Source: JACDAN01 sp046729215
GTDB lineage: Bacteria > Actinomycetota > Thermoleophilia > Gaiellales > Gaiellaceae
DNA: 13,706 nucleotides
Reading direction: 5' to 3'
Assembly: GCA_046729215.1 (NCBI GenBank)
Contig: JBKPGE010000001.1
Coordinates: forward strand, 1 to 13,706
Shown here one piece after another: positions 6,372-12,650 of the stretch. Position numbers and translations under genes: made by a program. The first letter of the stretch is position 1; each line of letters starts with the position of its first letter. The notes under the pieces are model-generated. The model had not been told where the DNA came from. It was given only the letters and a program-made list of their open reading frames with translations, and made no database searches.

Positions 6372-6569
6372 CGTGCTGAGACAGCGCTGGGACCGACAAA
6401 GGAACGAGGCGCTGCGCTGGCCATCGAGGAGGTGAACGGCGACGGCCACCTTGAACTCGAACGACTGTCGCTGGCCTCATTTCTACCTCCGCGAACCGCT
6501 GATGCGCGAACCACTTGCGCGGGCGGCGCGACCTGGTGGCAACCTCAGAGCGTGATCTCGTCGGCATAA
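6372..6569 (+). pseudogene. Possible relic of a branched-chain amino-acid type binding protein
   Basis: Between the element and the aminopeptidase gene a 65-codon open frame contains ERGAALAIEEVNGDG, which resembles the early helix of periplasmic LivJ-type binding proteins (RGAELAVEEINAAGG). It has no start codon in a sensible place and degenerates after about residue 30. The resemblance covers only some 16 residues and could be chance. Confidence 0.18.
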
Positions 6570-6597
6570 ATCAGACGCTGCTCCCACAAGGGCGGCG

Positions 6598-7680
6598 ATG
6601 CCCGACCCTTTTGGGGTGCCGGGAATGGACTCCGTCGCGCTCCTGCGCGACCTCTCCGAACGGTTCGGCGTCGCCGGATTCGAGAGCGAGGTGCGCGAGC
6701 GGCTCGAGGAGCTCGTCCGCCCTCACGTCGACGAAGTGCGGGTCGACCCGCTCGGAAACCTGATCGCCGAGCGTCGAGGCGACGGCGGACCGAGGCTGAT
6801 GCTCGATGCTCACATGGACGAGATCGCCTTCATGGTGAGCTACATCGAAGAGGGCGGCTGGCTTCGCATCGTCCCCGTGGGAGGATGGGACGCGCGCATC
6901 GTCGCAGCGCACGCGCTCACGATTCTGGCCGACGGCGGAGGCAAGGTGCGGGGGATCCTCGGGACGGTGCCGCCGCACATCCTCACGCCGGCCGACCAGG
7001 AGAAGCCGCTGGCGCTCGAGGACGCCTTCGTCGACGTCGGGGCGGGGTCGGCGGCCGAGGTGGAAGAGATGGGAATCCGCGTCGGCTCGCCGGCCGTCAT
7101 CGCCTACCCGTTCGAGCGACTGAGCGGCGGTAACGCCGTCGTCGGCAAGGCGCTCGACGACCGCGCCGGCTGCGCCGTGCTCGTGCAAACGCTTGAAGCC
7201 CTCGCCGAGGAGACGCTCGGCGTGACCCTGTTCGCGAACTTTGCCGTCTCCGAGGAGCTCGGGCTGCGGGGCGCGCGGACCGCCGCCGCCCAGATCGAGC
7301 CGGACGCTGCGCTTGCGCTCGAAGGCACGGTGGCGGCCGACGTGCCGGGAGTCGAGCCGGCGCGTCAGCCGACCCGGCTTGGAGCCGGGCCCGCGATCAC
7401 GGTCATGGACCAGACGATCGTCGTGAGCCCCGTCATCGTCCGCGCGCTGACGGAGCTGGCCGAGGCCGAAGCCGTCCCGTACCAGTACAAGCTCCCGGCC
7501 GTGGGCGGCACGGACGCCGGCGAGATCCACCTGAGCGGCAAGGGCGTGCCGACCGGCGTCGTCTCCGTTCCGTGCCGCTACATTCACTCTCCGTTCAGCG
7601 TCTTGTGCCTCGACGACTTCGAGCACACGGTCCGGCTGACGACCGCCTTCGTGCAGCGCTGCGCCGAGATCCTGCCGTAG
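6598..7680 (+). CDS. M42 family metallopeptidase (aminopeptidase/endoglucanase-like)
   Basis: A dinuclear zinc or cobalt aminopeptidase that usually forms large tetrahedral cytoplasmic complexes and trims peptides. The 360 residues fit the family. Visible metal and catalytic residues: H72 (LDAHMDEIAF), the bridging Asp in LDDRAG (187-188), E219-E220 (SEELGLRGA; catalytic base and ligand), E242 (ALEGTVAAD, 22 residues after E220, where some members have Asp) and H330 (RYIHSP). The variable dimerisation domain occupies roughly 80-170. ATG 6598 has a modest AAGGGCGG upstream; ATG 6625 (MDSVALLRDLSERFG) fits family N-termini at least as well. The gene stands alone, with no operon partner, and is intact although its neighbours on both sides are not. 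Confidence 0.94.
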   Translation: MPDPFGVPGMDSVALLRDLSERFGVAGFESEVRERLEELVRPHVDEVRVDPLGNLIAERRGDGGPRLMLDAHMDEIAFMVSYIEEGGWLRIVPVGGWDARIVAAHALTILADGGGKVRGILGTVPPHILTPADQEKPLALEDAFVDVGAGSAAEVEEMGIRVGSPAVIAYPFERLSGGNAVVGKALDDRAGCAVLVQTLEALAEETLGVTLFANFAVSEELGLRGARTAAAQIEPDAALALEGTVAADVPGVEPARQPTRLGAGPAITVMDQTIVVSPVIVRALTELAEAEAVPYQYKLPAVGGTDAGEIHLSGKGVPTGVVSVPCRYIHSPFSVLCLDDFEHTVRLTTAFVQRCAEILP

Positions 7681-7910
7681 GTCTGGAGCGCTTGAGGCGG
7701 TACGACGGGGTCTAGCCGGAGTTCACCCAAAAAAACCGGGTCAACCATGAGGGTTTGCCCGATTTGCCGAACCACATTTCGACGCCTGAGGCGGCGAAGG
7801 CAATCGTCCTGCGGCTTGTCAAGTCGCGACCCAGCGGTCGCCGGGCCGGTGTGATGATGGCGTCGTTTATGGCTTAAACGACCGCGACATCCAAGCGCGA
7901 AGGGAGTGTC

Positions 7911-8489
7911 ATGACCAAGAAGACAGCAGCCGTGACCCTAATCGGAATGGTCGCCACCGTGGTGCGTGTCGCTTCAGCTGCGGCTGGCACAGGCTCCCCC
8001 GCTGCTGCGGGAAACGACCTGACCGGAACGTGGATCGTCACCGTCGACCCTGTACGGCCCCGGCCACCGTTCACCTCGTTGCAGGCCTACACCCGCGGCC
8101 GCAGTGTGACCCGCGGCGGCAGTGTGCTTGAAGATGCAGCGCCGACCGGACGTACGACGGCATATGGGAACTGGGAGCACGTGGGAGGGCGCGTCTACGC
8201 CGCGACGACCGAGTTCTTCCGCTTCAACCCGGAGGCCAACGGCCTCGAGAGAGAGCACATCGACCGCCGCATTGAGTTAGCGCCGGGCGGCGATTCATTC
8301 ACGTTCAAGTCGGTCGTGACCCGCTTCGACCAGGACAACATCATCATTGGGACACGCGGCGAAGCGGAGGGATCGGGCAAAGCGCGTGGCAGTCGATCGC
8401 ATTCCGGTCGATCGCATTCCGGACTAAGCCGTACGCCACGCATGCTCGGCGTGGTGCGAGTGTGTCTATGCTGGCAACGCGTCAGCTGA
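7911..8489 (+). CDS. Secreted protein of unknown function with frameshifted C-terminus
   Basis: A strong Shine-Dalgarno (AGGGAG) precedes the ATG. Residues 1-25 (MTKKTAAVTLIGMVATVV...) form a likely signal peptide. The mature part, DLTGTWIVTVDPVRPRPPFTSLQAYTRG...YGNWEHVGGRVYAATTEFFRFNPEANG...RRIELAPGGDSFTFKSVVTRFD, matches in style a lipocalin-like or beta-barrel family of secreted proteins that I have seen in soil actinobacteria and acidobacteria. No function is known to me. After GSGK (about 8381) the frame becomes low complexity. Removing one base there gives GKRVAVDRIPVDRIPD and a stop at 8425-8427, a far more natural end. The annotated end at 8489 is therefore probably the result of a 1-base insertion (or a sequencing error). 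It stands alone, with the strand switching after it. Confidence 0.7.
   Translation: MTKKTAAVTLIGMVATVVRVASAAAGTGSPAAAGNDLTGTWIVTVDPVRPRPPFTSLQAYTRGRSVTRGGSVLEDAAPTGRTTAYGNWEHVGGRVYAATTEFFRFNPEANGLEREHIDRRIELAPGGDSFTFKSVVTRFDQDNIIIGTRGEAEGSGKARGSRSHSGRSHSGLSRTPRMLGVVRVCLCWQRVS
8392..8421 (+). repeat. 15-bp tandem duplication in the 3' end of the secreted-protein gene
   Basis: GTCGATCGCATTCCG occurs twice in direct succession (8392-8406 and 8407-8421). In the natural frame each copy encodes VDRIP, so the duplication itself preserves frame. It lies about 10 bases after the suspected frameshift. Confidence 0.9.
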
Positions 8490-8650
8490 CGCGGACGATT
8501 TTGCCGGGATGCGCTGGGCGCCGAAGCCCTGCCGGCAGCTCGCGGGACTGAAACTCACCGGGCGTTACGCGCTGGCCCCGGGGTTAGAAACCGTTCCCGC
8601 TAAGGAAAACGGCCCTTCGTAGATTCTGCCAACTGCTACGCGCGTGAACC

Positions 8651-8681
8651 TGAGCCTCAAACCAAAACGGTTTGAGGCTCA
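8651..8681. terminator. Strong hairpin between convergent genes
   Basis: Perfect 13-base arms TGAGCCTCAAACC (8651-8663) and GGTTTGAGGCTCA (8669-8681) enclose a 5-base loop. The hairpin lies downstream of both the secreted-protein gene (plus) and the coiled-coil gene (minus), so it is well placed as a bidirectional terminator. Neither side has a T-run, so termination might be of the non-canonical actinobacterial type. Confidence 0.6.
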
Positions 8682-8737
8682 AGAAAGTCCCACAGTCCTA
8701 CGGGGCGACGCGACCTAGGCGGCGCCTTCCGTGCTGT

Positions 8738-9235
8738 CTAGTAGTCGTAGTCGCAGGCAGGCAGCCAGTAGGCGTCGGGATCATCGCTGCAGGTCAGCTC
8801 ATCAGAACCGGCCGTGAGTCCGGATGAGTACCCCGAAGCGTTCCCCGCGTCGTATCCCGCGCTGTTCCCCTCGCTGTACCCCGAGCTGTAGTTCGCATCG
8901 GCGCGTTGGTTCGCTTCGTCGAGATCTTTGCTCAGCTTCGTTAGGTTCGCCTTAGTGCGGGTCAACTGCATACGTGACACGATGAGCTTTGAGTTCGTGT
9001 CGGTCAGCTTCACTTGCGTGGCCTTCATCTGCGTGGACAGCGATGTGTTTGTCGCTCGTAGCTGCTGACCTTCTGCCTTGAGATCAGAAATTTGATTGGT
9101 CATGTTGTGGTAAATCGCGTAGCCGCCGCCGACCGCTCCTAACACGAGAACGGTTGCTAGGACGGCCGCCAGTGCGATCTTCCACATCGCTCGCTTCATC
9201 TCTGGATTGACTTGTGCCACCGCGATCTGATCCAA
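8738..9235 (-). CDS. Membrane-anchored coiled-coil protein with XxxG repeats
   Basis: Not recognised as a named family. Numbered from TTG 9235 (165 residues): a short cytoplasmic tail, one transmembrane helix (about 20-42, IALAAVLATVLVLGAVGGGY), a long coiled coil (about 46-113, rich in Gln/Thr/Lys/Leu), then seven consecutive tetrapeptides ending in Gly (116-143: YSSG YSEG NSAG YDAG NASG YSSG LTAG). A short acidic tail has two cysteines (149 and 161) that could form a disulfide outside the cell. AGGAGAG lies 5 bases before the TTG; GTG 9256 and ATG 9199 are alternatives, the latter giving MKRAMWK. Third codon positions are less GC-rich than in neighbouring genes, suggesting acquisition. An envelope-spanning structural or surface role is a guess. 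It stands alone. Confidence 0.75.
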   Translation of the reverse strand: MDQIAVAQVNPEMKRAMWKIALAAVLATVLVLGAVGGGYAIYHNMTNQISDLKAEGQQLRATNTSLSTQMKATQVKLTDTNSKLIVSRMQLTRTKANLTKLSKDLDEANQRADANYSSGYSEGNSAGYDAGNASGYSSGLTAGSDELTCSDDPDAYWLPACDYDY

Positions 9236-9256
9236 CGTCTCTCTCCTCACTAGCAC

Positions 9257-9932
9257 TGGTTACGAACCACTTCGACCAACATGCAGCGCCGGGATATGAC
9301 CCATCTGGGCTCTTCCCTGATTCGATTTACGTGGTAGCCGGCGACCGGGCACGTGGACTTGCGAGTAGTCCGACGGCCTTGCGCTCAGCGGAGTCTTGCC
9401 GGGGCGCTGGCAAAAGACACGGCCCCGGCACGACGGCCCGCCATCCAAACGAGCCGTCTCGCGAAGGAGGATCTAGAGGGCTAGATCCTTTGCTGTCCCT
9501 CGCCGTGCACAACGGGGGTTAGCTTCCTCATTCTCGAACTAACCGGGCTGGGCTTCATCACCCTGAAGGGTGTTTGCACACTCTGCGCGCAGCGAGAAGC
9601 GGCCCGCCTCTCGACGGGTGCGCCGTGTCTAGGCGCAACGAGGCACCGCACAGACCGATAGGCCAGAACGGTTGACGCTGCCGGCAGGGCGGTGATCCTC
9701 CGGTTGTGCCCGGGCGTCGGGTCTGTTGAAGTTGCTCGGTGATGGGTGGATTGCCTATGGCGGCGCGCGAATCCCGGACAGCAGAGAGATCGTCGCGACG
9801 GAGGCCGAGGCCACCTCGCCCGCTCCGTAGTTCTCCGCCTTGAGAATCGGTGTATCCCCCGATTTGCGGCCATCGCCTCCAAGTCCAGTATCGGGGCCAT
9901 TCCCGAGCAAGGCCGAGGAAGGGAGCGGCGAC
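9257..9932. other. Non-coding stretch with several hairpins
   Basis: I find no convincing gene here. It holds an inverted repeat TGCCGGGGC/GCCCCGGCA (9397-9405/9422-9430), a hairpin AGGATCTAG-AGGG-CTAGATCCT (9468-9489), a small hairpin CACCCT-GA-AGGGTG (9559-9572) and AATCGG/CCGATT (9845-9864) shortly before the next gene. A long minus-strand open frame (9558-10238) is Arg/Pro/Ser-rich and overlaps the membrane gene antisense, so I treat it as a shadow. Confidence 0.5.
9388..9437 (+). repeat. Copy A of a dispersed imperfect repeat
   Basis: GCGGAGTCTTGCCGGGGCG, then CAAAAGACACGG and a cytosine-rich end CGACGGC. The same order of blocks occurs at 10933-10975 with a few substitutions and a 5-base gap. 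Copy A also contains the 9-base inverted repeat noted for this region. Confidence 0.5.
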
Positions 9933-10500
9933 ATGAGCTTCACGAACCGGGAAACGTGGGGGTTGATTCACGGATTCCTTCTGGGTTCCTTCTTCCTGCT
10001 GGCCTTTGCCGGCGGCCTGGCAGAGCTGTACGGGCTGCGGGCGCGCTGGGAGACCGACGAGGGGATCGCGGGCAGTGTTCGTCGAGTGACGATCGGGTTC
10101 TGGGTTATGGCTGTCGCCGCCTGGCTGACGGTCATCACGGGCACTTGGATCGTCTATCCCTGGTACCGAGAGACGTTGGCGGGCGCTGACGGGGCTGGCT
10201 GTGCTGGGGCGCAGATTCCGATTCCCGACATTGCTCACCCAAGGACTTTCTGACGTCCAACGTCTCCGGGGACACCAACTCGTGGCACGAGTTCGGAATG
10301 GAGTGGAAAGAGCACGTCGCGTGGCTCGCGCCGATGTTCGCGACGACCGCCGCCTTCATCGTCGCCTACTACGGCATGAAGCTCGCCCGGCAGGGGCGCG
10401 TGCGCCGATTGGCGATCGCACTGTTCGTGCTGCATTCGCAACTGCTGCGGTCGCTGGCGTGCTCGGTGCGCTGATCACCAAGGTCGCCCCGGTCAAGTGA
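9933..10500 (+). pseudogene. Four-helix membrane protein gene broken by two single-base deletions
   Basis: AGGAAGGGAG lies 7 bases before ATG 9933. Frame 1 reads MSFTNRETWGLIHGFLLGSF..., two membrane helices and a WLTVITGTWIVYPWYRE motif, then loses sense near 10200. The next frame picks up KDFLTSNVSGDTNSWHEFGMEWKEHVAWLAP...AYYGMKLARQGRVRRLAIALFVL from 10241 and the third FATAAVAGVLGALITKVAPVK to a stop at 10498-10500. Each switch equals one missing base; at 10432-10433, changing CTGCA to CTGGCA restores LFVLAFAT. The reconstructed protein of about 190 residues has four helices and an extracytoplasmic WHEFGMEWKEH segment. I associate such proteins with actinobacterial respiratory neighbourhoods but cannot name a function. 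Both indels could be sequencing errors. It forms an operon with the gene that follows. Confidence 0.75.
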
Positions 10501-10511
10501 GGAGGTGAGAA

Positions 10512-10871
10512 ATGAGCACCACTGAGGCACCGGCCGATTCCGAGATCACCGAGACGCGGATCGACGGCCCGCCCGCGGCGAGCCTCATCGCAGCCGGGAT
10601 CGGCGCGGCCACGCTCGGCCTGTTCGTCACGCTCGCGGAGGCGTCGACGGGGATGAAGGACTGGCTGCAGTGGAACGACCGCGTCGGGCCGCTCTCCGGC
10701 AAGACGATCCTCGCCGTCGTCGCCTACTTCGGCTCGTTCCTGATCCTCGGCGTCTGGTGGCGAAACAGGAACTTTGCCCTAAGGACAATCCTCATCGTCT
10801 CGGGCATTCTCGTTGCGCTCGGAGTGCTGTTTACGTTCCCGCCGATTTTCCAAGCGTTCGCGAACGAGTAG
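10512..10871 (+). CDS. Small three-helix membrane protein
   Basis: A near-perfect Shine-Dalgarno (GGAGGTGAG) directly follows the stop of the preceding gene, so the two are co-transcribed. The 119-residue product has a charged N-terminus (MSTTEAPADSEITETRIDGPP), helix 1 (about 23-43, SLIAAGIGAATLGLFVTLAE), a conserved-looking loop KDWLQWNDRVGPLSGKT, helix 2 (about 65-83) and helix 3 (about 90-113, ILIVSGILVALGVLFTFPP). I know similar short proteins from soil actinobacteria, where they sit by other membrane or respiratory genes. No catalytic or cofactor motif is visible. A subunit of a membrane complex with the upstream product is a reasonable inference. It is intact, unlike its partner. Confidence 0.8.
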   Translation: MSTTEAPADSEITETRIDGPPAASLIAAGIGAATLGLFVTLAEASTGMKDWLQWNDRVGPLSGKTILAVVAYFGSFLILGVWWRNRNFALRTILIVSGILVALGVLFTFPPIFQAFANE

Positions 10872-10932
10872 AGCTGCGCGCCAGCGCCGCAATGCGGGCG
10901 GCGGACGTCACTGTCCAGACGGGCGCCCAAAG

Positions 10933-10975
10933 GCGGGGTCTTGCGGGGGCGGGTCAAAAACACGGTCTCGACGGC
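10933..10975 (+). repeat. Copy B of a dispersed imperfect repeat
   Basis: GCGGGGTCTTGCGGGGGCG, CAAAAACACGG, CTCGACGGC: the same block order as 9388-9437. It fills the gap between the small membrane gene and the stop codon of the ZIP-like gene, a convergent junction where a terminator would be expected. Confidence 0.5.
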
Positions 10976-11703
10976 TAGGAAACCGCGGACAAGGCGGCGG
11001 CAACCGCGAAGCCGAGAACAGTGACCAGTCCGGAGATGTCGCCGCCTTTGCGGACAGCCTCCGGGATCATCGAGTCGATGAGCATCACGAGGAGCGCGCC
11101 GGCGGCGAACCCGTCGATGGCGGCGTTCAGGTTGCCTGAGACGTTGTCCGCGATCGCGTAGCCGACGACGGTCGCCGCGGCGCAGATCAGCGCGATGAGC
11201 ATCCACAGGCGACGGATCGCCGCAGGTCGGGTGCCTGCGGCACGCATCTCGGTGGACGAGCCAATCGCCTCCGGGAGGTTGGAGACGAAGATCGCGACGA
11301 GCAGCCCGACGCTGACTCCTTGCCCTGCGGCGATGCCGATGCCGAGGACGGTCTGCTCAGGGATGCCGTCGAGGAACGCGCCGAGCGCCAGCGCGGAGCC
11401 TGCGTTCTCGTGGCCGCCTCCGTCCGGGCTTCGGCGTCCCACTATCCGATTCAGCGCGAAGTAGGTGATCGCCCCGAGGGCGAGGCCCACCGCGGTGACA
11501 CCGGCGTCGCCGATCCGTGCGCCTTCCTGCGCGAGGTCGAAGCTGACGGCGCTGATCAGCGCGCCGGCCCCGAAGGCGAGCACGAGCCCGATGAGCCGTG
11601 GCGGCCACGGTCGAAACTCTCCGAGTAGGGCCCCGATGACCAGCGACGAGGCTGCGAGCGCGCCCCATCCGATCGCCGCGGTCATCCTGAATGATCCCGG
11701 CAC
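10975..11703 (-). CDS. ZIP-family-like metal transporter
   Basis: Predicted inner-membrane importer or permease for divalent metal ions such as zinc. The 242-residue protein has about eight hydrophobic helices. The family signature helices appear as LDGIPEQTVLGIGI (111-124) and VSNLPEAIGSS (140-150), with a later DSMIPEA (210-216). Classic ZIP proteins carry HNxPEG at these places; here Asp and Ser replace the His, as in a divergent actinobacterial subgroup, so substrate and even transport activity are uncertain. The cytoplasmic loop (about 90-100, RRSPDGGGHEN) is short and has a single His. GTG 11703 or ATG 11685 could be the start; neither has a strong Shine-Dalgarno. Alone on its strand and convergent with the membrane pair. 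Confidence 0.85.
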   Translation of the reverse strand: MPGSFRMTAAIGWGALAASSLVIGALLGEFRPWPPRLIGLVLAFGAGALISAVSFDLAQEGARIGDAGVTAVGLALGAITYFALNRIVGRRSPDGGGHENAGSALALGAFLDGIPEQTVLGIGIAAGQGVSVGLLVAIFVSNLPEAIGSSTEMRAAGTRPAAIRRLWMLIALICAAATVVGYAIADNVSGNLNAAIDGFAAGALLVMLIDSMIPEAVRKGGDISGLVTVLGFAVAAALSAVS

Positions 11704-11933
11704 TCGGACATGGACGGCGAAACGGTAATGGCCGAGTGACCGATGCCGGAGTGAAGGTCAGCGCATGACTAGCGGCGAAGGCGTCCCGGGATCAGACGAC
11801 TTGGTACGTCCCGCCCGACTCCAAAGATGTGGCCGAGGTTAGGTACCCGACGGCAATCGAGCCGCCGACGCTCTCACGATGGCCAACGATCGCCCGCCAG
11901 CCGGAGGATGGAGTAGCCGCCGGGGCTCGTTCA

Positions 11934-12047
11934 GTGTCGACGTTCGCGCTCATCCACGGAAGCAGCGAAACCTCACGGGATTGGCACCTCGTCTCGTGCG
12001 AGCTGCGCGAGCACGGGCACGATCACGTCGCGGTAGATCCGCTGCAA
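11934..12047 (+). pseudogene. N-terminal relic of an alpha/beta hydrolase
   Basis: From GTG 11934: MSTFALIHGSSETSRDWHLVSCELREHGHDHVAVDPLQ. This is the first strand, the oxyanion-loop HG and the second strand (ALIHG...W..V..EL...GH..VAVD) of alpha/beta hydrolases. After about 38 residues the family pattern ends and nothing matching the nucleophile elbow or the catalytic Asp/His follows. The remainder of a gene of about 240 codons is missing. Confidence 0.6.
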
Positions 12048-12129
12048 GCCTTGCGTCCGCTCAACCAAATGGCCAGCAGTGCTCCCGACACTAACCGGGA
12101 CGCGCGCGCGCTCGTCTGATAGTTGGATG

Positions 12130-12260
12130 CGAATGCGCCCGATCTTGCCGGCCGACTGCGCTCGGGTAAGCAGCTTTCATTGCGGCTGGACTCCGAGCTC
12201 TCGGAGTTCGAACAGGTGCTTCTCGAAGCACACCTGTCGCGCTGTCCCGACTGTCGGGCG
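12130..12260 (+). pseudogene. Relic of a zinc-finger anti-sigma factor (zf-HC2)
   Basis: Two frames together give MRMRPILPADCARVSSF and then SLRLDSELSEFEQVLLEAHLSRCPDCRA. The Cys, then His-x3-Cys-x2-Cys about 25 residues later, is the zinc-binding layout of ZAS anti-sigma factors, which hold ECF sigma factors inactive. One base is missing near 12174. After CPDCRA the frame turns into serine- and arginine-rich shadow sequence, at a long palindrome, with no transmembrane or sensory part. No sigma factor gene is adjacent. Confidence 0.6.
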
Positions 12261-12267
12261 CGTCGAC

Positions 12268-12295
12268 CTCAAGCAGGACCCGGGTCCTGCTCGAG
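12268..12295. repeat. 28-bp near-perfect palindrome
   Basis: The core AGCAGGACCCGGGTCCTGCT (12272-12291) is fully self-complementary; CTC and GAG extend it outward after one A/C mismatch. It starts 8 bp after the anti-sigma zinc-finger relic loses its family match. It could be a hairpin, an operator or a scar of rearrangement. Confidence 0.6.
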
Positions 12296-12550
12296 TTCCA
12301 CGAGCGTCAGCTCCAGCAGCTCGACAGCCCGGGTCAGACGAGGCTAGAGGTTCCGCGCGGTCTCGCTGCGGCCGAGAACGTTGCGATGCCCGGCGCCGCT
12401 CAGGCTGGCGGCGTTGTCTCAGCGGGCGCAGCCCGCGTCAAGTTCCCGCCGACTTCAGGGAAGGAGGTAGGTAGACAGGCTCACAATACGAAGCTCGCCG
12501 GATCGGCAGCGACCACCGATCGGCTACCGTCCAGCCCCTTTCTCCGCCGC

Positions 12551-12602
12551 GAGGTCTCAGCCTCGCAGGCTTTCTAAGCCCGGAGGTCTCAGCTTCGCAG
12601 GC
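12551..12602 (+). repeat. 20-bp direct repeat in the upstream region of the binding-protein gene
   Basis: GAGGTCTCAGCCTCGCAGGC (12551-12570) recurs at 12583-12602 with one T for C change, a 32-bp period. The first copy can fold as GCGAGG-TCTCAG-CCTCGC (12549-12566); the second copy cannot do so as well, which argues for repeated protein sites or recent duplication rather than a conserved RNA structure. Confidence 0.6.
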
Positions 12603-12650
12603 GTCATAGGGGAAAGCACGACGCTCAGACAGAGAGAGGATGAAACAAAG

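Larger units (their letters stand above)
11704..12650. other. Degraded intergenic region with gene relics
   Basis: Nearly 950 bp without an intact gene. It holds an alpha/beta hydrolase N-terminal relic, a zinc-finger anti-sigma relic, a near-perfect palindrome and a 20-bp direct repeat, each listed separately. I see nothing interpretable in 11704-11933 or in 12300-12540. Confidence 0.6.

Noticed and set aside
9558..10238. 226-codon open frame on the minus strand
   Set aside because: It is antisense to the membrane gene, has Arg/Pro/Ser-rich composition without hydrophobic core or motifs, and has no Shine-Dalgarno; it is a GC-rich shadow.
12545..12650. Resemblance to parts of a glycine riboswitch (CTCAG and GACAGAGAG-like pieces) before the binding-protein gene
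   Set aside because: The required paired helices and the 5' GGAGAG half are not present in the right order; the match is limited to short purine-rich words.
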